From: Acephala macrosclerotiorum
Taxonomy: Eukaryota > Ascomycota > Leotiomycetes > Helotiales > Mollisiaceae
NCBI GenBank assembly: GCA_014904845.1
Contig: MU119516.1
Coordinates: 1-57,073, forward strand
Length of the DNA stretch: 57,073 nt
Direction of reading: 5' to 3'
Positions within the stretch are counted from its first letter, which is position 1; every line of letters starts with the position of its first letter. The position numbers and the translations under genes are program-made. Shown here piece after piece: positions 1 through 10,654 of the stretch. The notes under the pieces are model-generated. The model ran no database searches and was not told the DNA's origin. It worked only from the letters and a program-made list of their open reading frames with translations.

Positions 1-679
1 GGGGGGGGGGGGGGGTCATCTTACTTCTGTTTATATCCACTCGTCAAATTCCTCAATTTCAGCAGCGAAAGCACACGGCCGCTTGAACCTGGATGAGTCA
101 TGCCATAGCCTTCCCTCCGCCAAACCCCGATCAGAAACAAGCGATTGTGTATCGCTAATTAGAGGCTATATACCTATCTAAAACACAACGCGCCAAGGCT
201 GTTGCTAGAGAAGCTAGGATTAGGTCGGAGCTGAAAACTACGAACCTATCATTCATTACCAGCTTCTCGTGTGCTCGCATGCGAGATGAGGCTGTGTCAA
301 CGCCCAATGAGCCCGGCGGCGCTTGTCAAACATGACAGCACCTAATATTCGAAAACTCTGCCATTGTGCCATATCTCATTTTCTCATGTTTTTTTTACCT
401 TCGAGTACATATTAGAAGCTTCTACTCTATTTTCCGAGCCGTCGTGAAGATATAGATTTGTGTACGTCTTTATCGTGCGCCAAACAAATCTATAAGACCC
501 GGAGTCTAGTGCTATGAAAGTAATGCCAGCAGAGGCGCCAAAGACATGAACTTTACGCACGTCTGTCAACTCCGTATCGTCACTGTTTTCAGAGCCTTTT
601 TGTCACAGCTTATCTCAGAGGGTCCACAAAGGCAGTGAATGGAATAGTACTAGAGAAGTTTTGTTTGGTTGAAGAAGAA
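1..679. other. Window start, no gene seen
   Basis: The first 15 bases are a pure G run, probably a contig-end or sequencing artefact. The short open frames here are unremarkable in composition and match nothing I recognise. The last part, roughly 600-679, would be the 5' untranslated region and promoter of the DUF6536-type gene that starts at 680. Confidence 0.5.
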
Positions 680-3028
680 ATGGCCACAAGATCGCAGCGC
701 AATGAACCAGAGTCTGCACCGTTATTAGAAGACATCGAGCTTGCTCCAGTTCCACCATCGATTGCCTCCATAGCGAACACTTTAAATCCAATACCCCAAG
801 CTGAAACGACGTAAGTATCTCCAGTCAGGCTTTGCAGAATAGCTAAAAGCTGACTTGGACCTCTAGAATATTCAAAGATCTTCGGTTTGGCTCTGTGACT
901 GTTTTCACGCCATGGTTTCCAAAAGTAAATCCGAAACACTTAAAGGCTCAGACATGGAAGATTTGGTGGAGCAATCGCAGAACTGCTCTTGGTGCTCAAG
1001 TGGCCACTAGTGTACTTGTGTTAATTGCCAATTTAATATTGACAATTCTTCCTATCTCAAAGGGGAGCACGACGAATGGCATAGGAACGATATACGAAGG
1101 GGATTGTGGATCTATTCGAAAGTGGAACACTGTGCTGCACTTGGGTATCAATATTTTGTCGACGATACTGTTAAGTGCTAGCAACTTTTGCATGCAATTA
1201 CTCGTGGCACCTATCCGATCTGAAATTGACCGTGCGCACGGAGAGCAAGCCTGGATGGATATTGGTATTCCAAGTCTTCGTAATCTGGGGTATATTAACT
1301 GGAAGCGAAAAGTAGTTTGGGTACTGTTGGCTCTAAGTTCTGGAACACTACATCTACTGTATGCTCATCCCTTCGAACTGCTTTCATATACCAAGACAGT
1401 ATTATCTAGATTGAAGAAAGCAGCTAATTGTAGCAGACGGAATTCAGCCGTTTTCGCCTCCTTCCCGTTTGTCACGTATTCTGTCGCTGTAGTCACATCC
1501 GATTATTATACGAACGAAGTGCCGTGGAATGCCTCTGCAAAAATTCGAACGCTCCAAACAGGCAAGGGGTTTGAGCATCTCAATCAAGCACAGTGCATTG
1601 AGCTGTATGGCAACCCAACCTCAGGAGCAGGTGACATCATTGTCGTCACAAGTTCGAGAAATAATTCGATAACATACAACGATGGCTCCTCCCTTTTGTT
1701 GGAATTTAGCCTCGCCCTTCGAGATGACTGGTCTACTCTAGACTTATGGCTTTGTGCAGGTACTCATTCGGGCTGTACCTCCAGAAATCTAGCGATTGAG
1801 CTTGCCGAGGACCCCTGGATGTTTCGAAGCGCAAACGGCATATTGAACGTACCCATCGAGTACTGCTTGTCGTCAGGAATACTGAATATAGACACGAAGT
1901 GCAACATTCAGTATAGTGCTGCAATCATGATCATCGTGTGTATTATGAACGCCATGAAATGCCTCTGTATCTGCTATACCTTCATTCTTTTTTCCGGGGA
2001 GACTCCTTCCTTCGTCACAATAGGTGATGCTATTCAGTCATTCTTGACATACGAGGATTCGAACACGACCCAGATGTGTCTTGGCTCTCAGAACGATTTC
2101 GCTTCAAAGACGTGGGTTCAAAGGGAACGTTATTGGGAACGTCCGAAGCCTATAAGGAGATTTTCGTTGGCAGGCCAAAAACAATGGATCACAACGATAA
2201 TACTGTAATACCCCTCTCAAAGTGTGTGTCATTGTTTAATTCTGAATCAGATCTGCAGCTCTGCTTCTCATTGCTCTAGGACTATTGGTCCAAGCACTTG
2301 TGGGCATGAAACAGGAGAGCGAGGCTATTTCCATCGGCCGCTTATGGAGCTATGGTCTTGGTGAAGTTCATCCGACACTCCTCGTTGGCATTTTCAAAGC
2401 GTACTCAAAAAGTCAATTTTGGCTCGTAGTCGGCTTCGCAAACTCTTGGCAACTAGAAGTGAGCTGCCTGTATCTTCTTTACAATGCACTCATAAGCACC
2501 CTTTGTGCCTCAGAAGAGTGGAGCCACTTCGGTATCGAGCGGAAATTTTTGAGAGTGTCGGCACCGCGCGGCATGCAGAGATCAACCTATTTCCTCTCGC
2601 TGCCTTTCAGGTATGGCATTCCGTTAACTGTTGGTATGAGCTTCTGCCACTGGTGTATCTCACAAGCTGTCTTCCTTGCTCAAGCATCTGCATACTTCCC
2701 AAATGGTACACGAAACTTCGAAGCAGATGACTCACGTGTTGGCTACTCCCCCATTGGCATCGTATTTTCCATTGTTGTGGGAGTTGTTTTCATTATTAGC
2801 CTCATTGGTCTTGGATTTGGGAAGATCACTTTTCATCTGCCGGTCGTATCTACGAACAGCGCTGCAATCAGCGCCGCAGCACACAAGGCTCCCGGGGATG
2901 GAGATGCGGCACTGCTTCCAGTTCAATGGGGAGTTGTAGATCCGGCAAAGCTGGGTAAACCAGGTCATTGTTGTCTCACGACCGCGTGTGATGTAGAGGA
3001 GCCAGAAGATGGTGAGATGTACTTATAA
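680..3028 (+). CDS. DUF6536-type fungal multi-pass membrane protein
   Basis: I reconstruct exons 680-810, 867-1358, 1437-2204 and 2251-3028, giving about 722 residues. Donor GTAAGT at 811 and acceptor CTCTAG at 866 join in frame. The 46-nt intron 2205-2250 is needed because the frame otherwise stops at 2208. The 78-nt intron 1359-1436 is a multiple of three, so the reading frame stays open through it; removing it restores HLL-x-NSAVF, a family-like junction. Seen: a basic N-terminal tail, a first membrane segment near residues 88-110, the block GDC...LHLGIN.LST...SN.CMQ..VAP.R.EID.AH near 122-175, then GDAIQSFL and a C-terminal NSAAISAA-H...WG...HC motif. These blocks fit DUF6536 proteins of unknown biochemical role. 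Location is inferred to be a cell membrane. The gene appears intact. Confidence 0.8.
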
Positions 3029-4488
3029 GTTGCGCTGAATGATTAGTATGATTGGGTGGAATCGTGGACTGTCATCATCGATATTACCACACGAGCTCAG
3101 GTACAAAAGAGTGCATACCATACGATCCCATAAGTATTGATCTCTTGTCCACACAAGGGTGGGCAGCTCAAGGTCTCTTGAGGAGAAAGCTCGACAGTCT
3201 TCGACTGGAGTGGCCCTCTATCTGCAGAGATCCCAGTCCAGTCCGCAAATCAGGCTCGAGGTGAGACACGGAATTGCAGTGAGAAAGTTGCACAGATACC
3301 CTCCACATCGAAGGGCAAAAAGAGCCAATTTCGAGCCCTCCACCTGGCGACGGCGAGCAAAGACTACTAGATGGCATCGATCAACATTTGCTTGACCCTT
3401 TCCTTCCTTCATCAGGCGAGTAGCATTCACGGCTGACTGCGAGTTCCAGATTGAGCCTTTGCTAGAAGGTGCCCAGATCTTCCTAACCTATGTATCAGCT
3501 CTTCGTTAAGGATCAATGTGGACGCCCTCTTCATGATCAGGGTATGATGGTGTGTGATCAGACGTTGTTTCCACTTTTCCAGGTGTCAAGACTACAATCG
3601 AACGGGGAATATTCATGGAAGAAAGCCCGTTTCAATCGCATTCAGGGATCAATGAGCTAAACAACATAGGAGGAATCCTCGGTTATTATGGCCAGCGTCC
3701 TTACTTTCATACGCAAAAGGGAGCCGATGATCGTCTGCCATATGAACTGAGGGACATCGGCCTGGTGTTTTACAAGGTGTTTGAGTCTTTGGGGCTTGAA
3801 GTCGACGTAAGGACAGTCCTAGATTTCGATGAATTGAGAAACGAGGTCTAAAGCTACAAATGAGGGTTACCGAGATAGTATTCGATACTATGTCTCAAGA
3901 GGAAAAGATGAAATGGGTAGAGAATTATCACCGAAATTGATGTGGCTGCACTGGTGGCACTGGTACGAAATTCCCCGATTTCAACACTTGAGCCGAGGGT
4001 GAAGCGTTGACAGTCGTCGAACATATTTTCCACGCGCTCGAGTGCCATGAAGCGGGCCGTGTTGAATTTACGGAGGCGAACGAAAAATGCCAGGTTGTTG
4101 AGCCCATCTTTGCTTTCTTTTGCCAGACACGGAACCGACTCTAGAGTAGGATATTCAGTAGGCTTGGCCTTCCGAGAAGAAAACAAGAGTAAGATGATGG
4201 AATCCCATGTACTTGCCAGGATATGTCTTTGGTGGACCTGGGAAAGAGGTTTTCTTCAAGTTGAATCATTTTAATGATGTTTATCACGAGGCTAAGGTAA
4301 CTTCTTACGCATCGTACGTTACCATGTTCGTCACCACGCCGACACGAGAAGAGGAAGAAAAGAAGGAGAAAAGTTATTGAGGAGTTGAAAAAGGAAGCGG
4401 CATATCATGATTCCAACGAGTTACGCTATGTCTCAGAATCTAGGAATACCAAACACAATGGTTTTTCAGCGCTCTTTACTCCCCAGTC
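3029..4488. other. Intergenic, with unrecognised short ORFs
   Basis: Two frames look somewhat protein-like: 3615-3851 on the plus strand (78 aa, Gly/Tyr-rich N-terminal part, acidic C-terminal part) and 3854-4186 on the minus strand (110 aa). I recognise neither. Neither has a clear start context, intron or neighbour that would support it. They may be remnants of decayed genes. The rest of the interval shows nothing I can name. Confidence 0.25.
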
Positions 4489-4865
4489 TCACCACTTTAC
4501 ACCAAATCCTTCACTCAAAGCTTCCTTCAACCAAGTCAACAACCCCCCGGCCCCAACTTTCTCCCTAATTCCAACAGGAATGCATACCAACTTCAATCCC
4601 GCTACTGTTTCCTCGTTGAATTCCTTCATAAATTTTTCCACCTCTTACTGAATCTCAACTGTGAGCCCTCCTCCCACCATGACACCTGCTGGAGTTTGGT
4701 TCAACGTGTCGAGCAATGTTCGAACATTGGATGGACTGTAATTCTCCGCGTCTATGATTGCGGGGTAGTGGAAGTTGGGTGAGAGGCTTTGCTCGAGTTG
4801 GAGTGCGATTGGACGAGTTCTGCCAATGCAGAGAGAGGAATCAAGAGGCTAGTGATTTGAGACAT
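4489..4865 (-). pseudogene. Remnant of a small unrecognised gene
   Basis: One minus-strand frame reads like a compact soluble protein of about 115 residues, beginning near 4830 with a Cys-Ile-Gly-Arg segment. It continues through a Gly-rich stretch (VMVGGGLT) to a stop at 4491-4489. It is broken by an in-frame TAA at 4647-4645, and the likely start ATG at 4865-4863 lies in another frame, with a TAG at 4851-4849. The TAA overlaps a GTAAGA donor-like sequence, but I found no acceptor that restores a frame. I read it as a decayed gene of unknown family; it could be a spliced gene I have misjudged. Confidence 0.35.
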
Positions 4866-5352
4866 GATTTCCTGTCATGGCTAAAGAATGGTGAATTTGG
4901 ATTTGTTTCGTTCGAGTAGACTGTCGTGATAATTGGTAGACTTTCTTGGATAACGAGAAAATGCGTGCATATCTGATGATTTGTACTTTTTATATGATTC
5001 TGCATTTCTTTAGAAGGAGAGAGGCTTAGATGATGATGCCGTCAAACAGCGCAGCTTTGTCATCGCAGATGCTGTATTGGTGCAAAGTGTCTTCGCTACT
5101 AGACCCCCCTAAACAACCCGCTTAGCACAGTTTCCTGATCTTACAAATTGTCGGCGACTCGTCTCTTGTCGGTCTCCGAGGCACCGAGTGCTTCACTACT
5201 GATTTATCCTATACTAAGAAGGGACTTGCACTAGTATGGAGATTTAAAGACTTTTACAGATCTTGGATTCCGCTTTCAGTATTGATAAGGTTCCATGATT
5301 CTTATCGCACATGATTAGATGGCAATAAAACAGACCTGTTTCTCTCGCACAG
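4866..5352. other. Intergenic, nothing recognised
   Basis: No coding frame of note. This stretch lies downstream of the monooxygenase-like gene (minus strand) and probably holds its 3' untranslated sequence. Confidence 0.4.
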
Positions 5353-6624
5353 CTAGGCCCTCTTCTTGATCTTCCCAGACCCGTTGCTAGCGCCGTTCTC
5401 CCCTTTTCTCTTGAGTTTCAGCACATCAGACTCTGGTTGCACTGATATACGCAGGCCAGCTTCTTCCAAAAGTGGCAAAATCTTCCTCCCAAGATACTCC
5501 AAATCTTCCCTGAAATCATAAAAGCAAAGTTGCACCCCATCAATTCCAATCTTATGCAATGCAACCAACTATTCCACAACTTGTTCTGGAGAGCCAATGA
5601 TCTCGATGTTTCCACCAATATTCAGGCCCTGCTTGTGCCTCGAATCTTTCCTCCCCCTCCACGCATGAGCATCACTTTCGTACGCCTTGGCTGAAGTGTT
5701 GCTGAATGTCTGCTTAGTTTCTTGCTTCGGCTTTCCATCAAATATGGCCTGCGCGTAAGCTTGGGCTTCCTCGGGTGTGTCTCGGGAAACAATGATGGGA
5801 TTGATCAGCGTCTTGATCGTTCGTCCTTTGGCTTTCGCTGCGGTCTTAATAGTCGCAATGTGGTCGGGTAGTGTCTCCAATGCACTTTCAATATGTGCAC
5901 CGCCTGGTGAGGTGATGAAGATGATGTCTGAATACTTGACGGCAAACTCAATGCCAGCTGGTGAACCAGGAGCATTGACGAGTACTGGGCGACCGAATTG
6001 TGGTTTTGGATTTATCCAGGCATTTTCTAGCTTCCATGGTGACACTTTTCCCTCGTATGAAATATTCTCCGTCTCACCCCAAAGACTGTTGACGACGTCG
6101 AATAGCTCGCCGGCCATATCGTACCTCTTGTCATGCTCGATGCGCTGCCAGCCAAACATTTCGTGCTCGATCGCGCGGTGTCCGGTCACGACGTTAATTC
6201 CCCAACGTCCTTTGGCGATATGGTCTAGAGTTGCGCCATACTTGGCAATGTGAAGAGGATGCAGTGGTCCGTACAATACATGCATCGTCGAGATGAGAAG
6301 TATGTTCTTTGTCACCGCGGCCATGGCACCGAGAGCGACAAACGCATCGAGTGAAGCCTCCCCGTCGTAACCTCCTTTTGGCAGCCATTGTGTACGGCTA
6401 AAAGCGGGTTCGAAACCAAGAGCTTCTGCTTGACGAACGATCTCAGTATTGTAATCAAATGTCCAACTGTTGCTGGTGGGGTGGCTCGAGGCGTTGATAT
6501 CTTGAAGGTTGAGGAAGACACCTAAGAGTAATGGCTGGCGAGCTGCTCGACTCAGGGGACTATCTGGGAAGTCGAAGGGTCCTTTGAGTTCTGGGCCATC
6601 TGGTCGTACTGACTTGGTAGCCAT
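5353..6624 (-). pseudogene. Luciferase-like FMN-dependent monooxygenase with one premature stop
   Basis: The frame opens at ATG 6624 and runs 351 codons to a TAG at 5571-5569. The same frame then continues for 71 codons to a natural stop at 5353, giving about 423 codons in all, the usual size for this family. The body fits bacterial-luciferase-like flavin monooxygenases of the alkanesulfonate/pyrimidine/NtaA type: a LLLGVFLN strand near residue 31, the family-typical GRWGINVVTGHRAIEHEMFG block near 138-160, and a terminal GIDGVQL strand after the stop. Such enzymes use FMNH2 and O2 to oxidise small S-, N- or ring-containing substrates; the substrate here is not visible. The stop replaces a codon in a conserved terminal helix, so the truncated product would lack the end of the barrel. 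A CAG-to-TAG transition would explain it. Sequencing error or readthrough are alternatives. Confidence 0.8.
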
Positions 6625-7103
6625 GATTTATGAAGATAGACACCTGAAATGTTAGTCTTCCAGTTAAGATTTATATCGCAAGAGGTTTTCGTAATCAACT
6701 CGGCAACTCGAGCCGTTCTGGTACGATGCGACTTCAGTTTTTATTGTTTACTGAAATCCAATTGCCCCCCTATGCCATTAGAATGGCGTATTGAGAGCGA
6801 CCAATGTCGAGCTATTGCATCTGGAGAATCGAATTGCAAGGGATCAAAAGTGGGATGCATTTTTCTGGGCATTGTCGTGATTTGGCGCTGGCAAGCACGT
6901 CATCATTTTCAGGATTTGCTAAATTTCACATTCTCAATACCAATTTCAAGATGAAGAGGTTTGATTTGAGTTAGGGTTCTATTTACTACTAGTGCGAGTG
7001 TACAAAAATCGCGCGCGTACGTTCGGTTAACAGCCCCTATCCGCCTAGATGATATAAAAATTCCCCCCTTTTCCTCGCCCCTAAAAACACTCGCTTAAAC
7101 CAG
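6625..7103. other. Intergenic between two minus-strand genes
   Basis: Promoter side of the monooxygenase and 3' side of the phosphatase. A run of alternating CG (CGCGCG near 7012) and a TATAAAA-like string near 7054 are present. Nothing coding is recognised. Confidence 0.35.
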
Positions 7104-8018
7104 CTACCAGATTGGTCGAAGGTGGAACAATGGAGGGGGGTCAGGGTCCTCCACCTGTTCACTTGCTGTTGATATTCCTGGTTTGCCTGTCACCAATTCT
7201 TGCCTGCATTCTCCAGAAACTTGCTCGCCTCCTTTCTCTCCCCGAACCTGTTCAGTATTGCACCAATTCTTTCCAGTTGCCCTATCAACCCCGAAATGCC
7301 ATTCTCTCGCTAACTTGCCTGCATCCCGGTTCTGAATCATGATTGCAACTCTCGCCAGCTTTCGGCAGTTCTCGCAGCATTTCACTTCCAGTTTGAATTG
7401 TTTCTCTTCCAAATACTTTTGATAGGCAGGCTTTGGTATCTTCTTATCCTTATCTTCCCAAATTTCGTACTGAACGTCTTCCCAGATTTTGAGTTGTGCC
7501 ATGAAGTTTGCATTCGGGTTAGCAATCCATCGGTTAACCCTGACGTATGCCAAAGCGTCCTCAGCACTAAGACGTTTTTTGCGCATCAGATAAGCGATTA
7601 TGATTGTTGCTGATCTCGAGATTCCCATTCTGCAATGAACAAGAACTTTGCTAACCTCAGGCTTGCTACCAGATTCTCCAACACTAGGATCTTCTGGTGA
7701 CGAGGTGCTTGTCGGTTTCAAATTCTCATCGATAAAATCGCAGCACTGAGACATATATCTGAGCAGCTCTTGCTTAGAGTCATCCTCAGCTTGGATCCAG
7801 ATATGGTGAGGAAACATTTCTATGAATTGAGGCTCGTGCCATTGCACGTAGTCGCGTGACGTAACGGATATAGCGGCCTTGATATTGTTTTCGCGCACGG
7901 TTGGCTCATCGAGGATGCTTTCGATATTCCCGAGGAACAGACCTGGGGTGATTTCGTCGAGGTTGATGGAAGGACGTTTCGCGGGCGGTATGAATGGTTG
8001 GGTTCGTGCGGGCGCCAT
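7104..8018 (-). CDS. Dual-specificity protein phosphatase
   Basis: Uninterrupted 304-codon frame from ATG 8018. The catalytic loop HCRMGISRS places the nucleophile at Cys129 and the phosphate-binding Arg at 135, matching HCxxGxSRS of DSP/MKP-type phosphatases. An EDD segment around residues 78-80 is the natural position for the general-acid Asp. The N-terminal half carries the usual ITPGLFLGN strand (about 23-31), and a low-complexity insert at about 102-120 separates the acid loop from the catalytic loop. The catalytic domain ends near 200. The tail contains a Cys-rich bit (CCENC, about 213-217) and a Pro-rich C-terminus that I do not recognise. Predicted role: removal of phosphate from Ser/Thr and Tyr on signalling proteins. 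No intron is needed and the gene looks intact. Confidence 0.88.
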   Translation of the reverse strand: MAPARTQPFIPPAKRPSINLDEITPGLFLGNIESILDEPTVRENNIKAAISVTSRDYVQWHEPQFIEMFPHHIWIQAEDDSKQELLRYMSQCCDFIDENLKPTSTSSPEDPSVGESGSKPEVSKVLVHCRMGISRSATIIIAYLMRKKRLSAEDALAYVRVNRWIANPNANFMAQLKIWEDVQYEIWEDKDKKIPKPAYQKYLEEKQFKLEVKCCENCRKLARVAIMIQNRDAGKLAREWHFGVDRATGKNWCNTEQVRGEKGGEQVSGECRQELVTGKPGISTASEQVEDPDPPPLFHLRPIW

Positions 8019-8477
8019 GGTTGGTCGAGTGGGGTGGAAATGCTTAGTGCAAGAAGGTAACGTTGAATTATAGAAACATTAAATATTATTTGCGCAATTC
8101 TAATTTAAACTATCTGTAATTATTACCAAGTCCAAATGACTCGCTGGGGTAGGTATTATAATTCAGATCAAAATGCCCTGAAATTGAGGTCATCCCGTAC
8201 ACCAACTTCCGGTAGCGAGCCGAACTAATTGCACACAAAACATAGGGCAAAGGAGAGCTTAAAAAAGTACCACGACTGGTATAAAGAAAGAATCTATTCT
8301 ATATAAATCATAAGCCGAAACCAAGGAAACTATTGCCAAGTTGTTTAACACTCGCGAGCGAAAAGTCCTCTCGACCCCTTTTTGCTTGCTTAGCCATTGC
8401 TTGAGACCCTCAAGCCTAAGACTAACCCACCTTGTACCATTTATTTCCGTGCTCGACATCCCCCAAAATCGCATATG
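8019..8477. other. Intergenic, nothing recognised
   Basis: AT-rich upstream region of the phosphatase gene followed by the 3' flank of the ATPase remnant. The open frames here are antisense to that remnant or too short to support. Confidence 0.4.
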
Positions 8478-9257
8478 TCAGGCTTCACCACCTTCTACAC
8501 ACTTCGAAAACACGCCAAGGGAAAGGTCGATCTCCGCACTCACCTGTCTCCTCGCCAATCTCCGAAAGAACACCCTCTTCTCAAACTTCCATGTCTCCAC
8601 ACCAGCAAAGAACAAGATACTCTCCATGGGGACAATTCCCCATTCCTGGCTGATGCCTTCATGTTTGAACACGATATGGTTGATGACGGGAATGTAAAAG
8701 TCGGGAATACTGTCACAAACCCCGCAATGATAGCCCAAAGCAGAAATTTATTCCTTCAAACATCCACTACCCACTGTGTGAAATATCTTTTACTGCTAGA
8801 CTCCATCCTGAAGAATGATCTCCGCGCGTTGACCATCTCCTAAGCCAATAACAGCGTGAACCAAGTTAGGCAAATGAACGTGGTTGCACGGGCGCGGAAC
8901 ACAGTGTCGCAGGCTTCGCTGTAGCTATCGTTGAAATTGCTGCTGAGATCGCCGTCGCCGAAGCCGAAGAGTACGAGAGAGAATGCGGAGAGACAGATGG
9001 CAGCCATCTAGAGACCGTAGACGAGCATGTCGATCATTACTTCGAGGGTGAAGACACCGGTTTTGAGGGATTGTGGGCGCTGCATGATGTCTGGAGCGGC
9101 TTCTTCGAAACCGAGAACCATGTCGGGCATTCCTGTTTGTTGTTAGCCCAGCTAAATAGAGGTGAGAGGAATAGGATGTACCTGAAGTGATCATAATGTT
9201 CCAGAAAATTTCAACAGGCGCGAGTGGAAAGACTGAAAGTCCCGTGCTATCCTTGAA
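8478..9257 (-). pseudogene. 3' fragment of an ENA-type Na+/K+ efflux P-type ATPase
   Basis: Minus-strand reading gives the C-terminal membrane domain of fungal type IID P-type ATPases. A conserved KDSTGLSVFPLAPVEI stretch is followed by a GMPDM..GFE segment, joined across a short intron (about 9194-9135), then several membrane helices, and finally FVTVFP, YIPVINHIVFKH and a basic FFRRLARR tail. At least three internal stops occur: TAG at about 9010, TAG at about 8842 and TGA near 8785. Each sits where the family has Trp, so each is TGG changed by G-to-A. One frameshift lies near 8709. No ATP-binding, phosphorylation or actuator domain is present anywhere in the window, so this is a 5'-truncated dead copy. 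It is fused upstream to the permease fragment. Confidence 0.75.
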
Positions 9258-10160
9258 GTTGATAACAGCTGCATTGGTGACTGATTGCGCTATGTAGTTG
9301 ACGACGATAATCTAGTATAATGGAGATCTTAAAGCCCCAATGACTCTAGCGAAACTCAAGCGACGATCTGCCCCGTCGGTTGTCCTTTGTTCGGCTGCCC
9401 TGATCTTTTGACATTGTGTCAGAAATCTAGCGTCCGAAGGAAGCTATAGGAGGAAGAAAGTGATAAATGTTCCAAAGACAACCGTGATCGAGCCATAGAT
9501 GATGAAAAATTATTTCCAAACTACCAAAGGTCTATGAATATTGTCGATCGCATAAGCAAGAAGACCGCTAAAGATCCTAGCAAAAGTGTTGAAGATCAGA
9601 GCTGTTCTCGTCGCCTGCTCACGTCTCATCCACCAATTTGAGATCATGATCAAGAAGCAAGGATTGACTGAAGCTTCAAACATCCCAAGAAAGAATCAGA
9701 CAGTTGCCAGACCTGCAAAATTCTTGCATGCAGCCATGCCGGTCAACCAAGCAGCCCATCCTGCAGAATAGACTCCAATGATTTTCACAGGCTCGAATTT
9801 AGTCACTAGGTAGAAGCTGAAAGGTGTCATGGCAAAGCATCCCAGGTAGAATATGGTCGCTAGCCAAGAGCATCGCTGGCCGACTAGATGGGTATCTGCT
9901 TTGAGACCGGGGGTTGCTGAGTAGCCCAAGGAGTTCTTGTTCATAGATTCAAAAGTGGAGATGATGACCAGGGTGAGGAGCATGATCGCGTCGATCTCAG
10001 TAAGAGACGTCTGTCAGATCTGGAGTGTCTTTCTTCGCCGTAGGTAGCATAAACCTCTTGACTTCCAAAGCGTCACCTTGTAGCAGTGTTGCAATACTGG
10101 CTACTTCCTTCTTTTCTATTGACTTGTTAACTTCCCATGGGTTATGGATACTGTGCATAC
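9258..10160 (-). pseudogene. MFS permease fragment (allantoate/anion-cation symporter type)
   Basis: The longest open piece (9983-9696) reads as the N-terminal half of a Dal5-like major facilitator: an NKNSLGYSA motif, a CSWLATIFYLGC helix, and a helix ending NFAGLATV. The frame continues after a TGA (Arg CGA changed to TGA) into FFLGMFEAS and WWMRREQATR, both hallmarks of this subfamily. Two more stops follow near 9510 and 9447 at expected Trp positions, and another near 9312. The amino end is shifted out of frame near 10010, with a possible intron at 10170-10113. Only the first 6-7 membrane helices are represented. Around 9250-9310 the sequence passes directly into the ATPase fragment. No functional transporter can be made. 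Confidence 0.65.
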
Positions 10161-10654
10161 CAGAAGACTTACCGTTAACCAGATCCGTTTCTTAGGTGCG
10201 CAATCGTTTTGGCAATCAGAAAATATTTAACCACCAAATCTCCACCAGCCAGATCACCCGGATGACATCTAAGGAGAAAGACTTTGTCCTTGGAAAGTTC
10301 ATGATATCAAATTTGTTCAGCTCGCTCCTGAAAAAGTCTCCACCTCTGCCATTGCGGACTTCAATACCATCTGCGACACCTCAATTTCGCGTTATCATCG
10401 GCAGCTACCAACTGTGGTGTCACTCTGGAAGATAACTTCTGAAGTCTGGCAGTTTTCAGCCGAGAAATTCTGTTTTAAGAGAGATTCCAACAAAGCCGAC
10501 ATTTAGCACATGCCCCCACTTTACGCCCTTCAACATAACTTGCTGTGTTAAAAGTTTTTTGTCCCACTCTCGACTTGTTCGAAATTCAAGCAAGAACCAA
10601 GAGAATCCATACCGTCAAGTCCATTTTTTAAGTTAACAGATATTTTCTGGAAGC
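10161..10654. other. Intergenic; promoter side of the racemase gene
   Basis: No convincing coding frame. The last 100 bases before 10655 hold the 5' untranslated region of the racemase-family gene. Confidence 0.35.

Noticed and set aside
1..15. Poly-G as a telomere or structured element
   Set aside because: A pure G run with no telomeric repeat unit next to it; more likely a contig-end artefact.
5777..6253. 158-aa plus-strand frame
   Set aside because: Antisense shadow of the flavin monooxygenase gene.
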